From positions 310,001-374,000 of the forward strand of contig CAWEBQ010000003.1 in the NCBI GenBank assembly GCA_963807385.1: 64,000 nucleotides of DNA, in the 5' to 3' direction. Of the stretch, positions 25,526 to 32,663 are shown piece after piece. The notes under the pieces are model-generated. The model had not been told where the DNA came from and did not search any database. It was given only the letters and a program-made list of their open reading frames with translations. This DNA comes from JBDTSW01 sp963807385. Its GTDB lineage: Bacteria > Actinomycetota > Thermoleophilia > Solirubrobacterales > 70-9. The position numbers and the translations under genes were made by a program. Numbering within the stretch: the first letter of the stretch is position 1; the number at the start of each line of letters is the position of its first letter.

Positions 25526-26317
25526 CTAGATCTCGTAGACGGCGCCCTCGCGGGCGACGTCTACGGGCCCGCCGTAGGCCGCCGAGGCCTGCTTGCGCGC
25601 CCACACCTGATCGAGCTCATCCGAGATGTGCGTGATCACCACCTGCTTGGCCCCGGCCGTCCGGGCGTGCTCGCCCGCCTCCTGGGGGGTGAGATGGCCG
25701 CGGATCCCGGTCCGCTCCGGTCGTGGCAGGGTCGCCTCGATGATGAGCAGGTCGGCATCGCGGGCGAACTCGACGATCTCCGGTCCGGGGCGGCAGTCGG
25801 CGCCGAACGTGAAGCGTCCACCGTCCACCTCGGAGATCTCGACCGCGAAGGTCTCCGTGAAGTGGGGGACCTCGCCGAAGCGGATCCGCAGCGGGCCGAC
25901 CTCGACCTGGGATTCCTGGTCATATCCCTCGAGCAGGAAGGCATTGTCGATCAGATCGTCGTTCCCCCACGCCCCGACCACTCGCCGGAACGTCTCGGCG
26001 GCACCGGGGGGTGCGATCAGGCGCGGCCTGGCCGGATCGTCGGTTCCCGGCCACGGCGGCACCGGCACCGGCTGCTGGCGCGGGGCGTAGGTGAGGGCGT
26101 ACGCGTAGGGGACGAGGTCCAGGAAGTGGTCCGCATGCAGGTGAGAGATCACCACCGCGTCGATCTCGGTGTAGTCGCGCCGCTGGCGGAGCTTGCCGAA
26201 GACCCCGTTCCCGCAGTCGAGTAGCAGCGCGGTCTTGCCCGCCTCAATCAGGTAGCCGCTGCAGGCACCGCCCGCATCCTGCCAGGACGGTGACTTTCCG
26301 AGAACAGTGATCCGCAT
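25526..26317 (-). CDS. Metallo-beta-lactamase-fold hydrolase (RNase Z/phosphodiesterase-like)
   Basis: A 263-residue hydrolase. HLHADH near residue 60 is the metal-binding HxHxDH motif. Additional ligands come from HFTET near 155, D in FGADCRPG and H in ITHISDE near the end. The order resembles tRNase Z-like and cyclic-phosphodiesterase-like enzymes of this fold, without the long flexible arm of true tRNase Z. The substrate is unknown. It is probably leaderless, with TAGAGT 10 nt upstream, and is monocistronic. Confidence 0.85.
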   Translation of the reverse strand: MRITVLGKSPSWQDAGGACSGYLIEAGKTALLLDCGNGVFGKLRQRRDYTEIDAVVISHLHADHFLDLVPYAYALTYAPRQQPVPVPPWPGTDDPARPRLIAPPGAAETFRRVVGAWGNDDLIDNAFLLEGYDQESQVEVGPLRIRFGEVPHFTETFAVEISEVDGGRFTFGADCRPGPEIVEFARDADLLIIEATLPRPERTGIRGHLTPQEAGEHARTAGAKQVVITHISDELDQVWARKQASAAYGGPVDVAREGAVYEI

Positions 26318-26327
26318 CTAGCGGAGG

Positions 26328-26333
26328 ACTCTA
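26328..26333 (-). promoter_or_regulatory. -10 TAGAGT for the MBL-fold gene
   Basis: Minus-strand TAGAGT ends 10 nt before the ATG at 26317. Confidence 0.4.
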
Positions 26334-26346
26334 AACCGGTGGGGGC

Positions 26347-26583
26347 TCAGGCCGAGTCGGACGCCCGGACCAGCAACGCAGGTTGCCGCGGCGGGACCAG
26401 GCCATCCGGCGTGTCCGCGCGGAAGGTGGAGCAGGGCTCGTCGAGTGCGAGGGCGCAGAGCATCCTCCGGTGGAAAAAGCAGTCCTCGCAGCTGCGACCG
26501 TTCTTGCGCCTGCGCCTGCCGTCGGCCCGCGTGTATCCGATGGCGGCGGCGACCTCCGCCGGGGGCTGTTCGACCTCGAGCAT
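26347..26583 (-). CDS. 78-residue Cys-rich protein of unknown function
   Basis: ATG 26583 gives a 78-residue protein with an acidic start (MLEVEQPPAEVAAAIGYTRA) and a basic patch GRRRRKNG. Four regularly spaced cysteines follow, as C-x2-C-x7-C-x7-C, in RSCEDCFFHRRMLCALALDE and the PCSTFR just after it. The pattern suggests a zinc or iron-sulfur site. Longer in-frame starts add a low-complexity segment and are less likely. No family name comes to mind. It ends 29 bp from the start of the MBL-fold gene, on the same strand. Confidence 0.6.
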   Translation of the reverse strand: MLEVEQPPAEVAAAIGYTRADGRRRRKNGRSCEDCFFHRRMLCALALDEPCSTFRADTPDGLVPPRQPALLVRASDSA

Positions 26584-26733
26584 GCTCCGAATAAACCACG
26601 TCCCGGCGCGGGGCGGGAGCCCCGTTCTCGCAAATCGCCGGGTTTCTTTACAGCTCGTTGACGAGACTTCGCGGGCTTTGCGGGGAGCTGCGCAATCCCG
26701 ACTCCGGGGGTCGGCTTGGAGCGCCGGCCGCGC

Positions 26734-26739
26734 TAGAAT
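26734..26739 (+). promoter_or_regulatory. -10 TAGAAT for the fatty-acid-hydroxylase-like gene
   Basis: TAGAAT ends 8 nt before ATG 26748, with no Shine-Dalgarno; leaderless layout. Confidence 0.55.
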
Positions 26740-26747
26740 CGCGGCGC

Positions 26748-27404
26748 ATGGCAACGCCCGAGCGGACAGCACGGCTCAGCGCCTCCCCACCGCTGTTCCA
26801 GAACCGGTTCCTCGACTTCTTCTCGAGGATTCACCCGTCGGTCCCGGCGATCATCTTCATCCCGGTCATCGTTGCGATGGCATGGCTGGGCGCCGACCGG
26901 GGCCAGGGGGCCTGGGAGGTCCTGGGCCTGTTCGTGGCCGGCGTGGCGATCTGGACCATCACCGAGTACTGGCTCCACCGCAAGTTCTTCCACTGGGAGC
27001 CCGACAACGCCTTCGGCCGCAAGATGCACTTCATCATCCATGGCGTCCACCACGACCATCCCAACGACAAGCTCCGGCTCGTGATGCCTCCGGGCGCCAG
27101 CATCCCGCTCGCGTCGCTGTTCTTCGGCCTCTTCTGGCTGATTCTGGGCACGCCCACCGTGTTCCCCGTCTTCGGCGGGTTCATCGCGGGCTACCTGGTC
27201 TATGACTACACCCACTACTACGTTCACCACTTCGTGCCCAAGAGCGAGTTCGGACGGAACCTGCGCGAGCAGCACATGCGCCACCACTTCCAGGACCACC
27301 GCTACGGGTTCGGCGTCTCGACCCCCCTCTGGGACGCGGTGTTCGGGACGCTGCCCCGCCGCCGTCCCGGCGAGGCGGCCAAGTCGGACAAGCTCCCCGG
27401 CTAG
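26748..27404 (+). CDS. Sterol desaturase/fatty acid 2-hydroxylase-family membrane oxygenase
   Basis: A 218-residue integral membrane diiron enzyme. The eight-histidine pattern is present: HRKFFH, HGVHHDH, HYYVHH and HMRHH, between four hydrophobic segments (about 35-52, 57-75, 125-145 and 145-160). The order and length resemble FA2H, which 2-hydroxylates acyl chains of sphingolipids or other membrane lipids using O2. The true substrate is unknown. ATG 26748 is fixed by the -10 hexamer 8 nt upstream. It converges on the GNAT gene with 14 bp between stops. Confidence 0.9.
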   Translation: MATPERTARLSASPPLFQNRFLDFFSRIHPSVPAIIFIPVIVAMAWLGADRGQGAWEVLGLFVAGVAIWTITEYWLHRKFFHWEPDNAFGRKMHFIIHGVHHDHPNDKLRLVMPPGASIPLASLFFGLFWLILGTPTVFPVFGGFIAGYLVYDYTHYYVHHFVPKSEFGRNLREQHMRHHFQDHRYGFGVSTPLWDAVFGTLPRRRPGEAAKSDKLPG

Positions 27405-27418
27405 CGCCCCAGGCCCGC

Positions 27419-27943
27419 CTACAGCGCCCTGCGGAATCGGACTTCCTCGAGCTGCGCCTCCGCCGGGAAGTACTGGCTGGGCCGCCGGCCGCCGTCGTCG
27501 CGCCAGCCTCGGCTCCTGTAGAAGCCCGCCGCGGAGTCATTCCCCTGGAGCATCCAGAGGATGCCCTCGCGGCAACCCGCCTCAGCCAATCGCGCGCCGG
27601 CCGTCTCGAGCAGGGCCGAGCCCAGGCCCGAGCCCCATCGCGCCGGGTCCACGTACAGGGCCGGGATCTCGCCGACGCCGGCCGCCTCCTCCGGGTCGCG
27701 GGCCGGGACCGCGTAGGTGACGAAGCCGGCGACGCCCCTGGAGTCCTCCCCGACAAGGGTCCTCGGGCCCCGGCTCGCGGGGGCCAGGCGCGTCCGCCAT
27801 TGCGACTCCCGACCCGCCACCGAGAGGCCATCGAGGATCCGCTGAGGCAGCAGCCCGGCGTAAGCCGCCCGCCAAGCCGCGACGTGTGCGTGCGCAATCG
27901 CTCCCGCGTCGGCAACCACGGCCGCGCGAACTGACACACTCAC
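27419..27943 (-). CDS. GNAT-family N-acetyltransferase
   Basis: A 174-residue acetyl-CoA-dependent transferase. IPALYVDPARWGSGLGSALL (about residues 93-112) covers beta-4 and the acetyl-CoA-binding loop. GCREGILWMLQGNDSAAGFY matches the next strand and helix, and the end shows the usual YRSRGW. The acceptor is unknown. The start is GTG 27943 or GTG 27937. It diverges from the AT-hook/winged-helix gene, with a dyad CACACTGT-N19-ACAGTGTG in the shared promoter region. Confidence 0.85.
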   Translation of the reverse strand: MSVSVRAAVVADAGAIAHAHVAAWRAAYAGLLPQRILDGLSVAGRESQWRTRLAPASRGPRTLVGEDSRGVAGFVTYAVPARDPEEAAGVGEIPALYVDPARWGSGLGSALLETAGARLAEAGCREGILWMLQGNDSAAGFYRSRGWRDDGGRRPSQYFPAEAQLEEVRFRRAL

Positions 27944-27975
27944 ACTGTTACCCTCACCCGCACACTTACAGTGTG
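27941..27975. promoter_or_regulatory. Divergent promoter region with 8-bp dyad
   Basis: CACACTGT (27941-27948) and ACAGTGTG (27968-27975) form a perfect inverted repeat with a 19-nt spacer. The right arm overlaps TACAGT (27967-27972), a good -10 for the gene at 28022; the left arm covers the GNAT start. It could be an operator for either gene. Confidence 0.45.
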
Positions 27976-28021
27976 ACGCACAGCATCTGGCAGAAACAAC
28001 TCCAACGACGGGACCCCAACC

Positions 28022-28378
28022 ATGCCTTCGAAGACAGTCGACCAGGCCGCCGAGCTGATCCGCGAGCGGATCAAAGAACTCGAGTCCGAGGCCTCGGACC
28101 TCAAGCGGGCGCTCTCCAGCCTCACCGGAGGGCGCGAGGGCCGGCGGGGCCCCGGCCGCCCGCGCGGCTCCGCCTCCGGTAACGGCCGCAAGCGCTCCGG
28201 GCGCCGCAACACCCGCGCCGACCAGGCGGTGAAGCTGATCGCCGAGAACCCCGGGATTTCGGCGTCCGAGATCGCCACGCAGCTGAAGATCAAGCCGAAC
28301 TACATGTACCGCGTGCTCGGCGACCTCCAGAAGGAGGGGCGCGTGAAGAAGGACGGCCGCTCCTACAGCGCCGCGTGA
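28022..28378 (+). CDS. Small DNA-binding protein: coiled coil, AT-hook-like motif, winged helix
   Basis: A 118-residue basic protein. Residues 5-35 form an acidic/basic amphipathic coiled coil (ELIRERIKELESEASDLKRA). A GPGRPRGS AT-hook-like segment is at about 45-52. A C-terminal winged helix-turn-helix (about 65-118) has SASEIATQLKIKPNYMYRVL and a wing KEGRVKKDGRSY. The layout suits a nucleoid-associated or local regulatory protein that recognises AT-rich minor grooves. It is not Lsr2 or H-NS by sequence. Its stop overlaps the enoyl-CoA hydratase start as GTGA, so the two are coupled. Confidence 0.8.
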   Translation: MPSKTVDQAAELIRERIKELESEASDLKRALSSLTGGREGRRGPGRPRGSASGNGRKRSGRRNTRADQAVKLIAENPGISASEIATQLKIKPNYMYRVLGDLQKEGRVKKDGRSYSAA

Positions 28379-29178
28379 ACCCGGACAGGGTCCGGGTCAC
28401 CTACCAGGCGAACGTCGCCGACGTTCGCCTGACTCGGGGGGACAAGCACAACGCGCTGGATTGGGAGATGTTCACCTCTCTGGACGCCGCGGCCAGCGAG
28501 CTCGCAGGGCGCCGGGACGTCCGAGCCGCGGTGATCTCGGGAGACGGGCCCAGCTTCTGCTCGGGGCTGGACTTCCCGAGCTTCGCCGCCGAACCGGCGC
28601 GGATGGAAGAGGTCTTCGGCCATCGCGACGCCGACGCGGCGAACCTGGCGCAGCGGATCACCTACGACTGGCAGCGCCTGCCGATGCCGGTGATCGCAGC
28701 GCTCCACGGCAACTGCATCGGCGGCGGGTCGCAGCTGGCGCTCGGGCCCGACATCCGGATTGCGGCCCCGGACACCCGCATCTCGGTGATGGAGGTCAAG
28801 TACGGCCTCATCCCCGACATGGGCATCACGCAGACGCTTCCGACGCTCGTCGGGCTGGACGTTGCCAAGGAGCTGGTCTTCACCGGACGCTTCGTCGACG
28901 CCGAGGAGGCGCTGCGACTGGGCCTCGTGACCAGGATCGCCGACGACCCGCGCGCGGCTGCGAGCGACCTCGCGGCCGAGATCGCCTCGCGCTCACCGGA
29001 CGCGATCCGCCGCGGCAAGCGGCTGTTGAACGAGTCTGCCCGCGCCCGCTCCGAGGACTCGCTGGCGCTGGAGGAGCAACTCCAGCGCGAGCTGCTCGGG
29101 ACGCCGAACCAGATCGCGGCGGTGACCGCGGCGCTGACGAAGCAGCCGGCCGAGTTCGCCGACCCGGCGGAGGCCTAG
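28375..29178 (+). CDS. Enoyl-CoA hydratase/isomerase (crotonase) family protein
   Basis: A 267-residue crotonase-fold enzyme acting on acyl-CoA. The oxyanion-hole segments are FCSGLDFPSF near residue 62 and ALHGNCIGGGSQLALGPDIR near 105-125. MEVKYGLIPDMG follows, where the catalytic Glu pair of hydratases would lie. The exact reaction cannot be assigned. The GTG start overlaps the preceding stop (GTGA), an odd pairing of a DNA-binding protein with a beta-oxidation-type enzyme. The stop shares CTAG with convergent mdh. Confidence 0.9.
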   Translation: MNPDRVRVTYQANVADVRLTRGDKHNALDWEMFTSLDAAASELAGRRDVRAAVISGDGPSFCSGLDFPSFAAEPARMEEVFGHRDADAANLAQRITYDWQRLPMPVIAALHGNCIGGGSQLALGPDIRIAAPDTRISVMEVKYGLIPDMGITQTLPTLVGLDVAKELVFTGRFVDAEEALRLGLVTRIADDPRAAASDLAAEIASRSPDAIRRGKRLLNESARARSEDSLALEEQLQRELLGTPNQIAAVTAALTKQPAEFADPAEA

Positions 29179-30164
29179 AGCAGGCCGAGGCCCGCGACCG
29201 CGTCGCGCTCCTCCTGGAGTTCCGCGACGGTAGCGTCGATCCGCTCGCGCAGGGCGTCGCCGATCCGCAGATCGCCGACGACGCTCCATTCGCCGCCCGA
29301 GCAGGTGCAGGGCGCCCCGGAGATGATCCCCTCGGCCATTCCGTAGGAGCCGTCTGAGGGCACCCCCATCGAGACCCAGTCGCCGTCGGGCGTGCCGAGG
29401 ACCCAGTCGTGCATGTGGTCGATCGCGGCGTTCGCGGCCGACGCGGCGCTGGAGGCGCCCCGGGCATCGATGATCGCCGCGCCCCGCTTGGCGACGGTCG
29501 GGATGAACTCGTCGAGGATCCACGCCTCGTCCCCCACCGCCGTCCAGGCGGACTCCCCGCCCACCTGCGCGTTGCCGATGTCGGGCACCTGCGTGGTCGA
29601 GTGGTTGCCCCAGACGGTCATCCGCTTGATCTCCGAGACCGCCACCCCTAGCTTCGCCGCAAGCTGGGCAATCGCCCGATTGTGATCGAGCCGCAGCATC
29701 GCGGTGAAGCGCTCGCTCGGGACGTCGGGCGCGTTCGACATCGCGATCAGCGCGTTCGTGTTGGCCGGGTTGCCGACGACGAGCACCTTGATGTCGTCGG
29801 CCGCGCCGGCGTTGATCGCCGCACCCTGCGGCTTGAAGATGCCGCCGTTGGCCTCGAGCAGGTCGGAGCGCTCCATCCCGGGCCCGCGGGGGCGAGCCCC
29901 GACCAGGAGCCCGACGTTGGCGCCGTCGAAGGCGGCCTTCGGGTCGTCGTGGATGTCGATGCCGGCCAGCAGCGGGAAGGCGCAGTCGTCGAGCTCCATC
30001 GCGGTGCCCTCCGCGGCCTTGACCGCGTCCGGGATCTCGAGCAGCCGCAGCCGCACGGGCTGGTCCGGGCCCAGCATCTCGCCGGCGGCGATCCGGAACA
30101 ACAGCGCGTAGCCGATCTGGCCGGCCGCGCCCGTGACGGTGACGTTTACGGGTGTCTCACTCAT
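29175..30164 (-). CDS. mdh: Malate dehydrogenase
   Basis: A 329-residue NAD-dependent enzyme interconverting malate and oxaloacetate. The nucleotide-binding loop is VTGAAGQIGYALLFRIA. Catalytic and substrate residues are in GARPRGPGMERSDLL (mobile loop), GNPANTNALIA and WGNHSTTQVPD (catalytic His). The length fits the 'cytosolic-type' bacterial MDH group. The ATG at 30164 lies 9 nt after TAGGAT. It is one of several TCA-cycle genes in this window, with icd and two sdh operons. Confidence 0.96.
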   Translation of the reverse strand: MSETPVNVTVTGAAGQIGYALLFRIAAGEMLGPDQPVRLRLLEIPDAVKAAEGTAMELDDCAFPLLAGIDIHDDPKAAFDGANVGLLVGARPRGPGMERSDLLEANGGIFKPQGAAINAGAADDIKVLVVGNPANTNALIAMSNAPDVPSERFTAMLRLDHNRAIAQLAAKLGVAVSEIKRMTVWGNHSTTQVPDIGNAQVGGESAWTAVGDEAWILDEFIPTVAKRGAAIIDARGASSAASAANAAIDHMHDWVLGTPDGDWVSMGVPSDGSYGMAEGIISGAPCTCSGGEWSVVGDLRIGDALRERIDATVAELQEERDAVAGLGLL

Positions 30165-30173
30165 TGGGCGGGC

Positions 30174-30179
30174 ATCCTA
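30174..30179 (-). promoter_or_regulatory. -10 TAGGAT for mdh
   Basis: Minus-strand TAGGAT ends 9 nt before the mdh ATG; leaderless layout. Confidence 0.55.
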
Positions 30180-30191
30180 TGGAACCGGGCG

Positions 30192-30197
30192 TACACT
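30192..30197 (+). promoter_or_regulatory. -10 TACACT for the GGxGxD-repeat gene
   Basis: TACACT ends 8 nt before ATG 30206 and supports that start over in-frame codons further upstream that would overlap mdh. Confidence 0.5.
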
Positions 30198-30205
30198 GGT
30201 CACCG

Positions 30206-31390
30206 ATGCAGGGACGCTTGGCGCTCGCAGGGGCGCTGGCAGCCGTTCTGACATGGCCGGCCGCGGCCGCCGGGTCGACGGTGAGCGTCCAATCCGGGGG
30301 CGAGAACGACGAGCTCTTCTACGAGGCCGACGGTGGCGAGGCGAACCGGCTGACCGCCACGAGCGACGGGTCGGACATCACCGTCAGGGACCCCGGGGCC
30401 AGCATCAGCGCAGGCAGCGACTGCACCTCGATCTCCCCGACTCGCGCCGAGTGCACGCTCGGCGGGTTCGCCCGAATCAACGCCGATCTCAAGGGCCTGG
30501 CCGACCGCGCAAAGCTCAAGACCCAGTTCCTCATCGGGAACCTGGAGGGAGGCGGCGGCGGGGACGTCCTAATCGGTGCGTCGAAGTCCGACGTCCTCGA
30601 CGGCGGCGCGGGACCGGACCTTCACGACGGCCGGGGGTCCGCCGACTTGATCCTCTACCGGGACCGCGCCGACGACCTCAAGGTCACGCTGGGCGACGGT
30701 GTGCGAAACGACGGTGGCCCGCAGGACGGGCCATCACGCGACGTGGTGAGGCGGATCGAGGGCGTCGTCGGGGGAGCCGGCGACGACGTGCTCGTGGGCA
30801 CAAGCGGGGAGAACAACCTGGTGGGCATGTCCGGAAGGGACACCCTGCGCGGCAAGGACGGCGGCGACACGTTGAGCGCGGGCGGCGGAGCCGATCTGAG
30901 CAAGGGCGGGCGCGGCGGCGACGTCTTCGCCGGCGGCGCAGGAGACGACCTCGCGTTCGGCGGCCGCGGGGCCGATCTCTTCCAGGGGGGTTCCCCGCTC
31001 GACGGCGCCGACCTCTTTGAGGGCGGTCCCGGCCACGATTCGGCGGCCTACACCTTCGGGCCGGTGCGGCTCAGGCTCGACGACAAGGCGAACGACGGGC
31101 AGTGCACCAACGCCTCCTGCGCCGCAAGCAACGAGGGCGACAACCTGAAGGGCACGGAGGAGTTGTCCTCCGGGTTCGGCGACGACGTGCTGATCGGGTC
31201 GAAGCGAGACGAGGTCTTCAACCCGTTCCCGGGCGCGGACCGGATTCGCGCCAAGGGCGGGGACGACGAGATCGCCCTGTTTGCCGACGGCGACATCGAC
31301 GTCGCGGACTGCGGCCCGGGTGACGACGTGATCCGCGGTTCGCCCGACGCGACGGACCAGAACCCGAACTGCGAGTCGCAGGTCCCGTAG
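30206..31390 (+). CDS. Secreted calcium-binding-repeat (RTX-like) protein
   Basis: A 394-residue exported protein. The first 22 residues are a signal peptide (MQGRLALAGALAAVLTWPAA). Two blocks of GGxGxDxLx-type nonapeptides (about 130-150 and 190-280, for example GGAGDDVLVG and GGRGADLFQGG) should form a Ca-binding beta roll; a further block follows near 330-380. Cys pairs occur in DGQCTNASC. No toxin or protease domain is attached. A role in the surface layer or in Ca-dependent folding is possible but unproven. Confidence 0.85.
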   Translation: MQGRLALAGALAAVLTWPAAAAGSTVSVQSGGENDELFYEADGGEANRLTATSDGSDITVRDPGASISAGSDCTSISPTRAECTLGGFARINADLKGLADRAKLKTQFLIGNLEGGGGGDVLIGASKSDVLDGGAGPDLHDGRGSADLILYRDRADDLKVTLGDGVRNDGGPQDGPSRDVVRRIEGVVGGAGDDVLVGTSGENNLVGMSGRDTLRGKDGGDTLSAGGGADLSKGGRGGDVFAGGAGDDLAFGGRGADLFQGGSPLDGADLFEGGPGHDSAAYTFGPVRLRLDDKANDGQCTNASCAASNEGDNLKGTEELSSGFGDDVLIGSKRDEVFNPFPGADRIRAKGGDDEIALFADGDIDVADCGPGDDVIRGSPDATDQNPNCESQVP

Positions 31391-31391
31391 C

Positions 31392-32609
31392 TCAGGCCAT
31401 CGCGGCCCGCAGGTTCTCGTCGATCGAGGCGAGGAACTCCTGCGTCGTCTGGAACTCCTGCTCGCTGCCGACGAGCAGCGCCAGGTCCTTGGTCATCTTC
31501 CCGCTCTCCACCGTCTCGATGCAGACCCGCTCGAGCGTCTCGGCGAAGCCGGTCACGTCCGGGGTGCCGTCCATCCGCCCCCGCGCGGCGAGCCCGCGCG
31601 TCCAGGCGAAGATCGAGGCGATCGGGTTGGTGGAGGTGGGGTTGCCCTTCTCGTGCTCGCGGTAATGGCGGGTGACGGTGCCATGAGCCGCCTCCGCCTC
31701 GACCGTCTTTGCGTCGGGCGTCATCAGCACGCTCGTCATCAGCCCGAGCGAGCCGAACCCCTGGGCGACGGTGTCGGACTGGACGTCACCGTCGTAGTTC
31801 TTGCAGGCCCAGACGTACCCGCCCTCCCACTTCAGCGCCGCCGCGACCATGTCGTCGATCAGCCTGTGTTCGTAGGTGAGCCCCTTGGCGTCGAACTCTG
31901 CTTTGAACTCGTCGTCGAAGATCTCCTGGAAGAGGTCCTTGAAGCGCCCGTCGTAGGTCTTCATGATCGTGTTCTTGGTGGACATGTAGACCGGGAGCCC
32001 GCGATCGAGGCCGTAGCGCAGAGAGGCCCTGGCGAAGTCGCGGATCGAGGCGTCGAGGTTGTACATCGCCATCGCGACACCGCCGCCCGCCGGGAAGTCG
32101 AAGACCTCCAGTTCGATCGGGTCAGACCCATCGCTGGGTGTGAAGCTCAGCATCAGCTTGCCCTCGCCGGGGATCAGCGTGTCGGTGGCCCGGTACTGGT
32201 CGCCGAAGGCGTGGCGTCCGATGATGATTGGCTTCGTCCAGCCCGGCACCAGGCGCGGGATGTTCGAGATCACGATCGGCTCGCGGAATATGACCCCGCC
32301 GAGGATGTTGCGGATCGTCCCGTTCGGCGAGCGGTACATCGCCTTCAGGCCGAACTCCTCGACCCGGGCCTCGTCCGGCGTGATCGTCGCGCACTTGACG
32401 CCGACGCCGTGCTCCTTGATCGCGTTCGCGGCGTCGACGGTGATCTGATCGTCGGTCGCGTCGCGGCTTTCGATGCCGAGGTCGTAGTAGGCCAGCTCGA
32501 CGTCCAGGTACGGCAGGATCAGCTGCTCCTTGATGAAGGCCCAGATGATCCGGGTCATCTCGTCGCCGTCGAGCTCGACGATGGGGTTCTTGACGTCGAT
32601 CTTCGCCAT
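31392..32609 (-). CDS. icd: Isocitrate dehydrogenase (NADP), dimeric eukaryotic-like type
   Basis: A 405-residue TCA-cycle enzyme oxidising isocitrate to 2-oxoglutarate. The sequence follows the subfamily II (eukaryotic-like homodimer) pattern: PIVELDGDEMTRIIW, KCATITPDEARVEEF, MYRSPNGTIRNILGG and CKNYDGDVQSDTVAQGFGSL. EAEAAHGTVTRHYREH near residue 300 is the cofactor region typical of NADP use. It converges on the RTX-like gene with a single base between stop codons. TAGGGT lies 9 nt before its ATG. Confidence 0.97.
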   Translation of the reverse strand: MAKIDVKNPIVELDGDEMTRIIWAFIKEQLILPYLDVELAYYDLGIESRDATDDQITVDAANAIKEHGVGVKCATITPDEARVEEFGLKAMYRSPNGTIRNILGGVIFREPIVISNIPRLVPGWTKPIIIGRHAFGDQYRATDTLIPGEGKLMLSFTPSDGSDPIELEVFDFPAGGGVAMAMYNLDASIRDFARASLRYGLDRGLPVYMSTKNTIMKTYDGRFKDLFQEIFDDEFKAEFDAKGLTYEHRLIDDMVAAALKWEGGYVWACKNYDGDVQSDTVAQGFGSLGLMTSVLMTPDAKTVEAEAAHGTVTRHYREHEKGNPTSTNPIASIFAWTRGLAARGRMDGTPDVTGFAETLERVCIETVESGKMTKDLALLVGSEQEFQTTQEFLASIDENLRAAMA

Positions 32610-32618
32610 GGGGGCGCC

Positions 32619-32624
32619 ACCCTA
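32619..32624 (-). promoter_or_regulatory. -10 TAGGGT for icd
   Basis: Minus-strand TAGGGT ends 9 nt before the icd ATG; it lies back to back with the -10 of the divergent acyl-CoA dehydrogenase gene. Confidence 0.5.
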
Positions 32625-32650
32625 CGGGATTCGTCGTGGCGCTCGGGGCT

Positions 32651-32656
32651 TAGACT
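32651..32656 (+). promoter_or_regulatory. -10 TAGACT for the AidB-like gene
   Basis: TAGACT ends 7 nt before ATG 32664, fixing the start inside a much longer open frame. Confidence 0.55.
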
Positions 32657-32663
32657 TCCGGCA

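Noticed and set aside
31653..32663. In-frame upstream extension of the AidB-like gene to 893 codons
   Set aside because: It runs antisense over icd and is not protein-like; TAGACT and ATG 32664 define the start.
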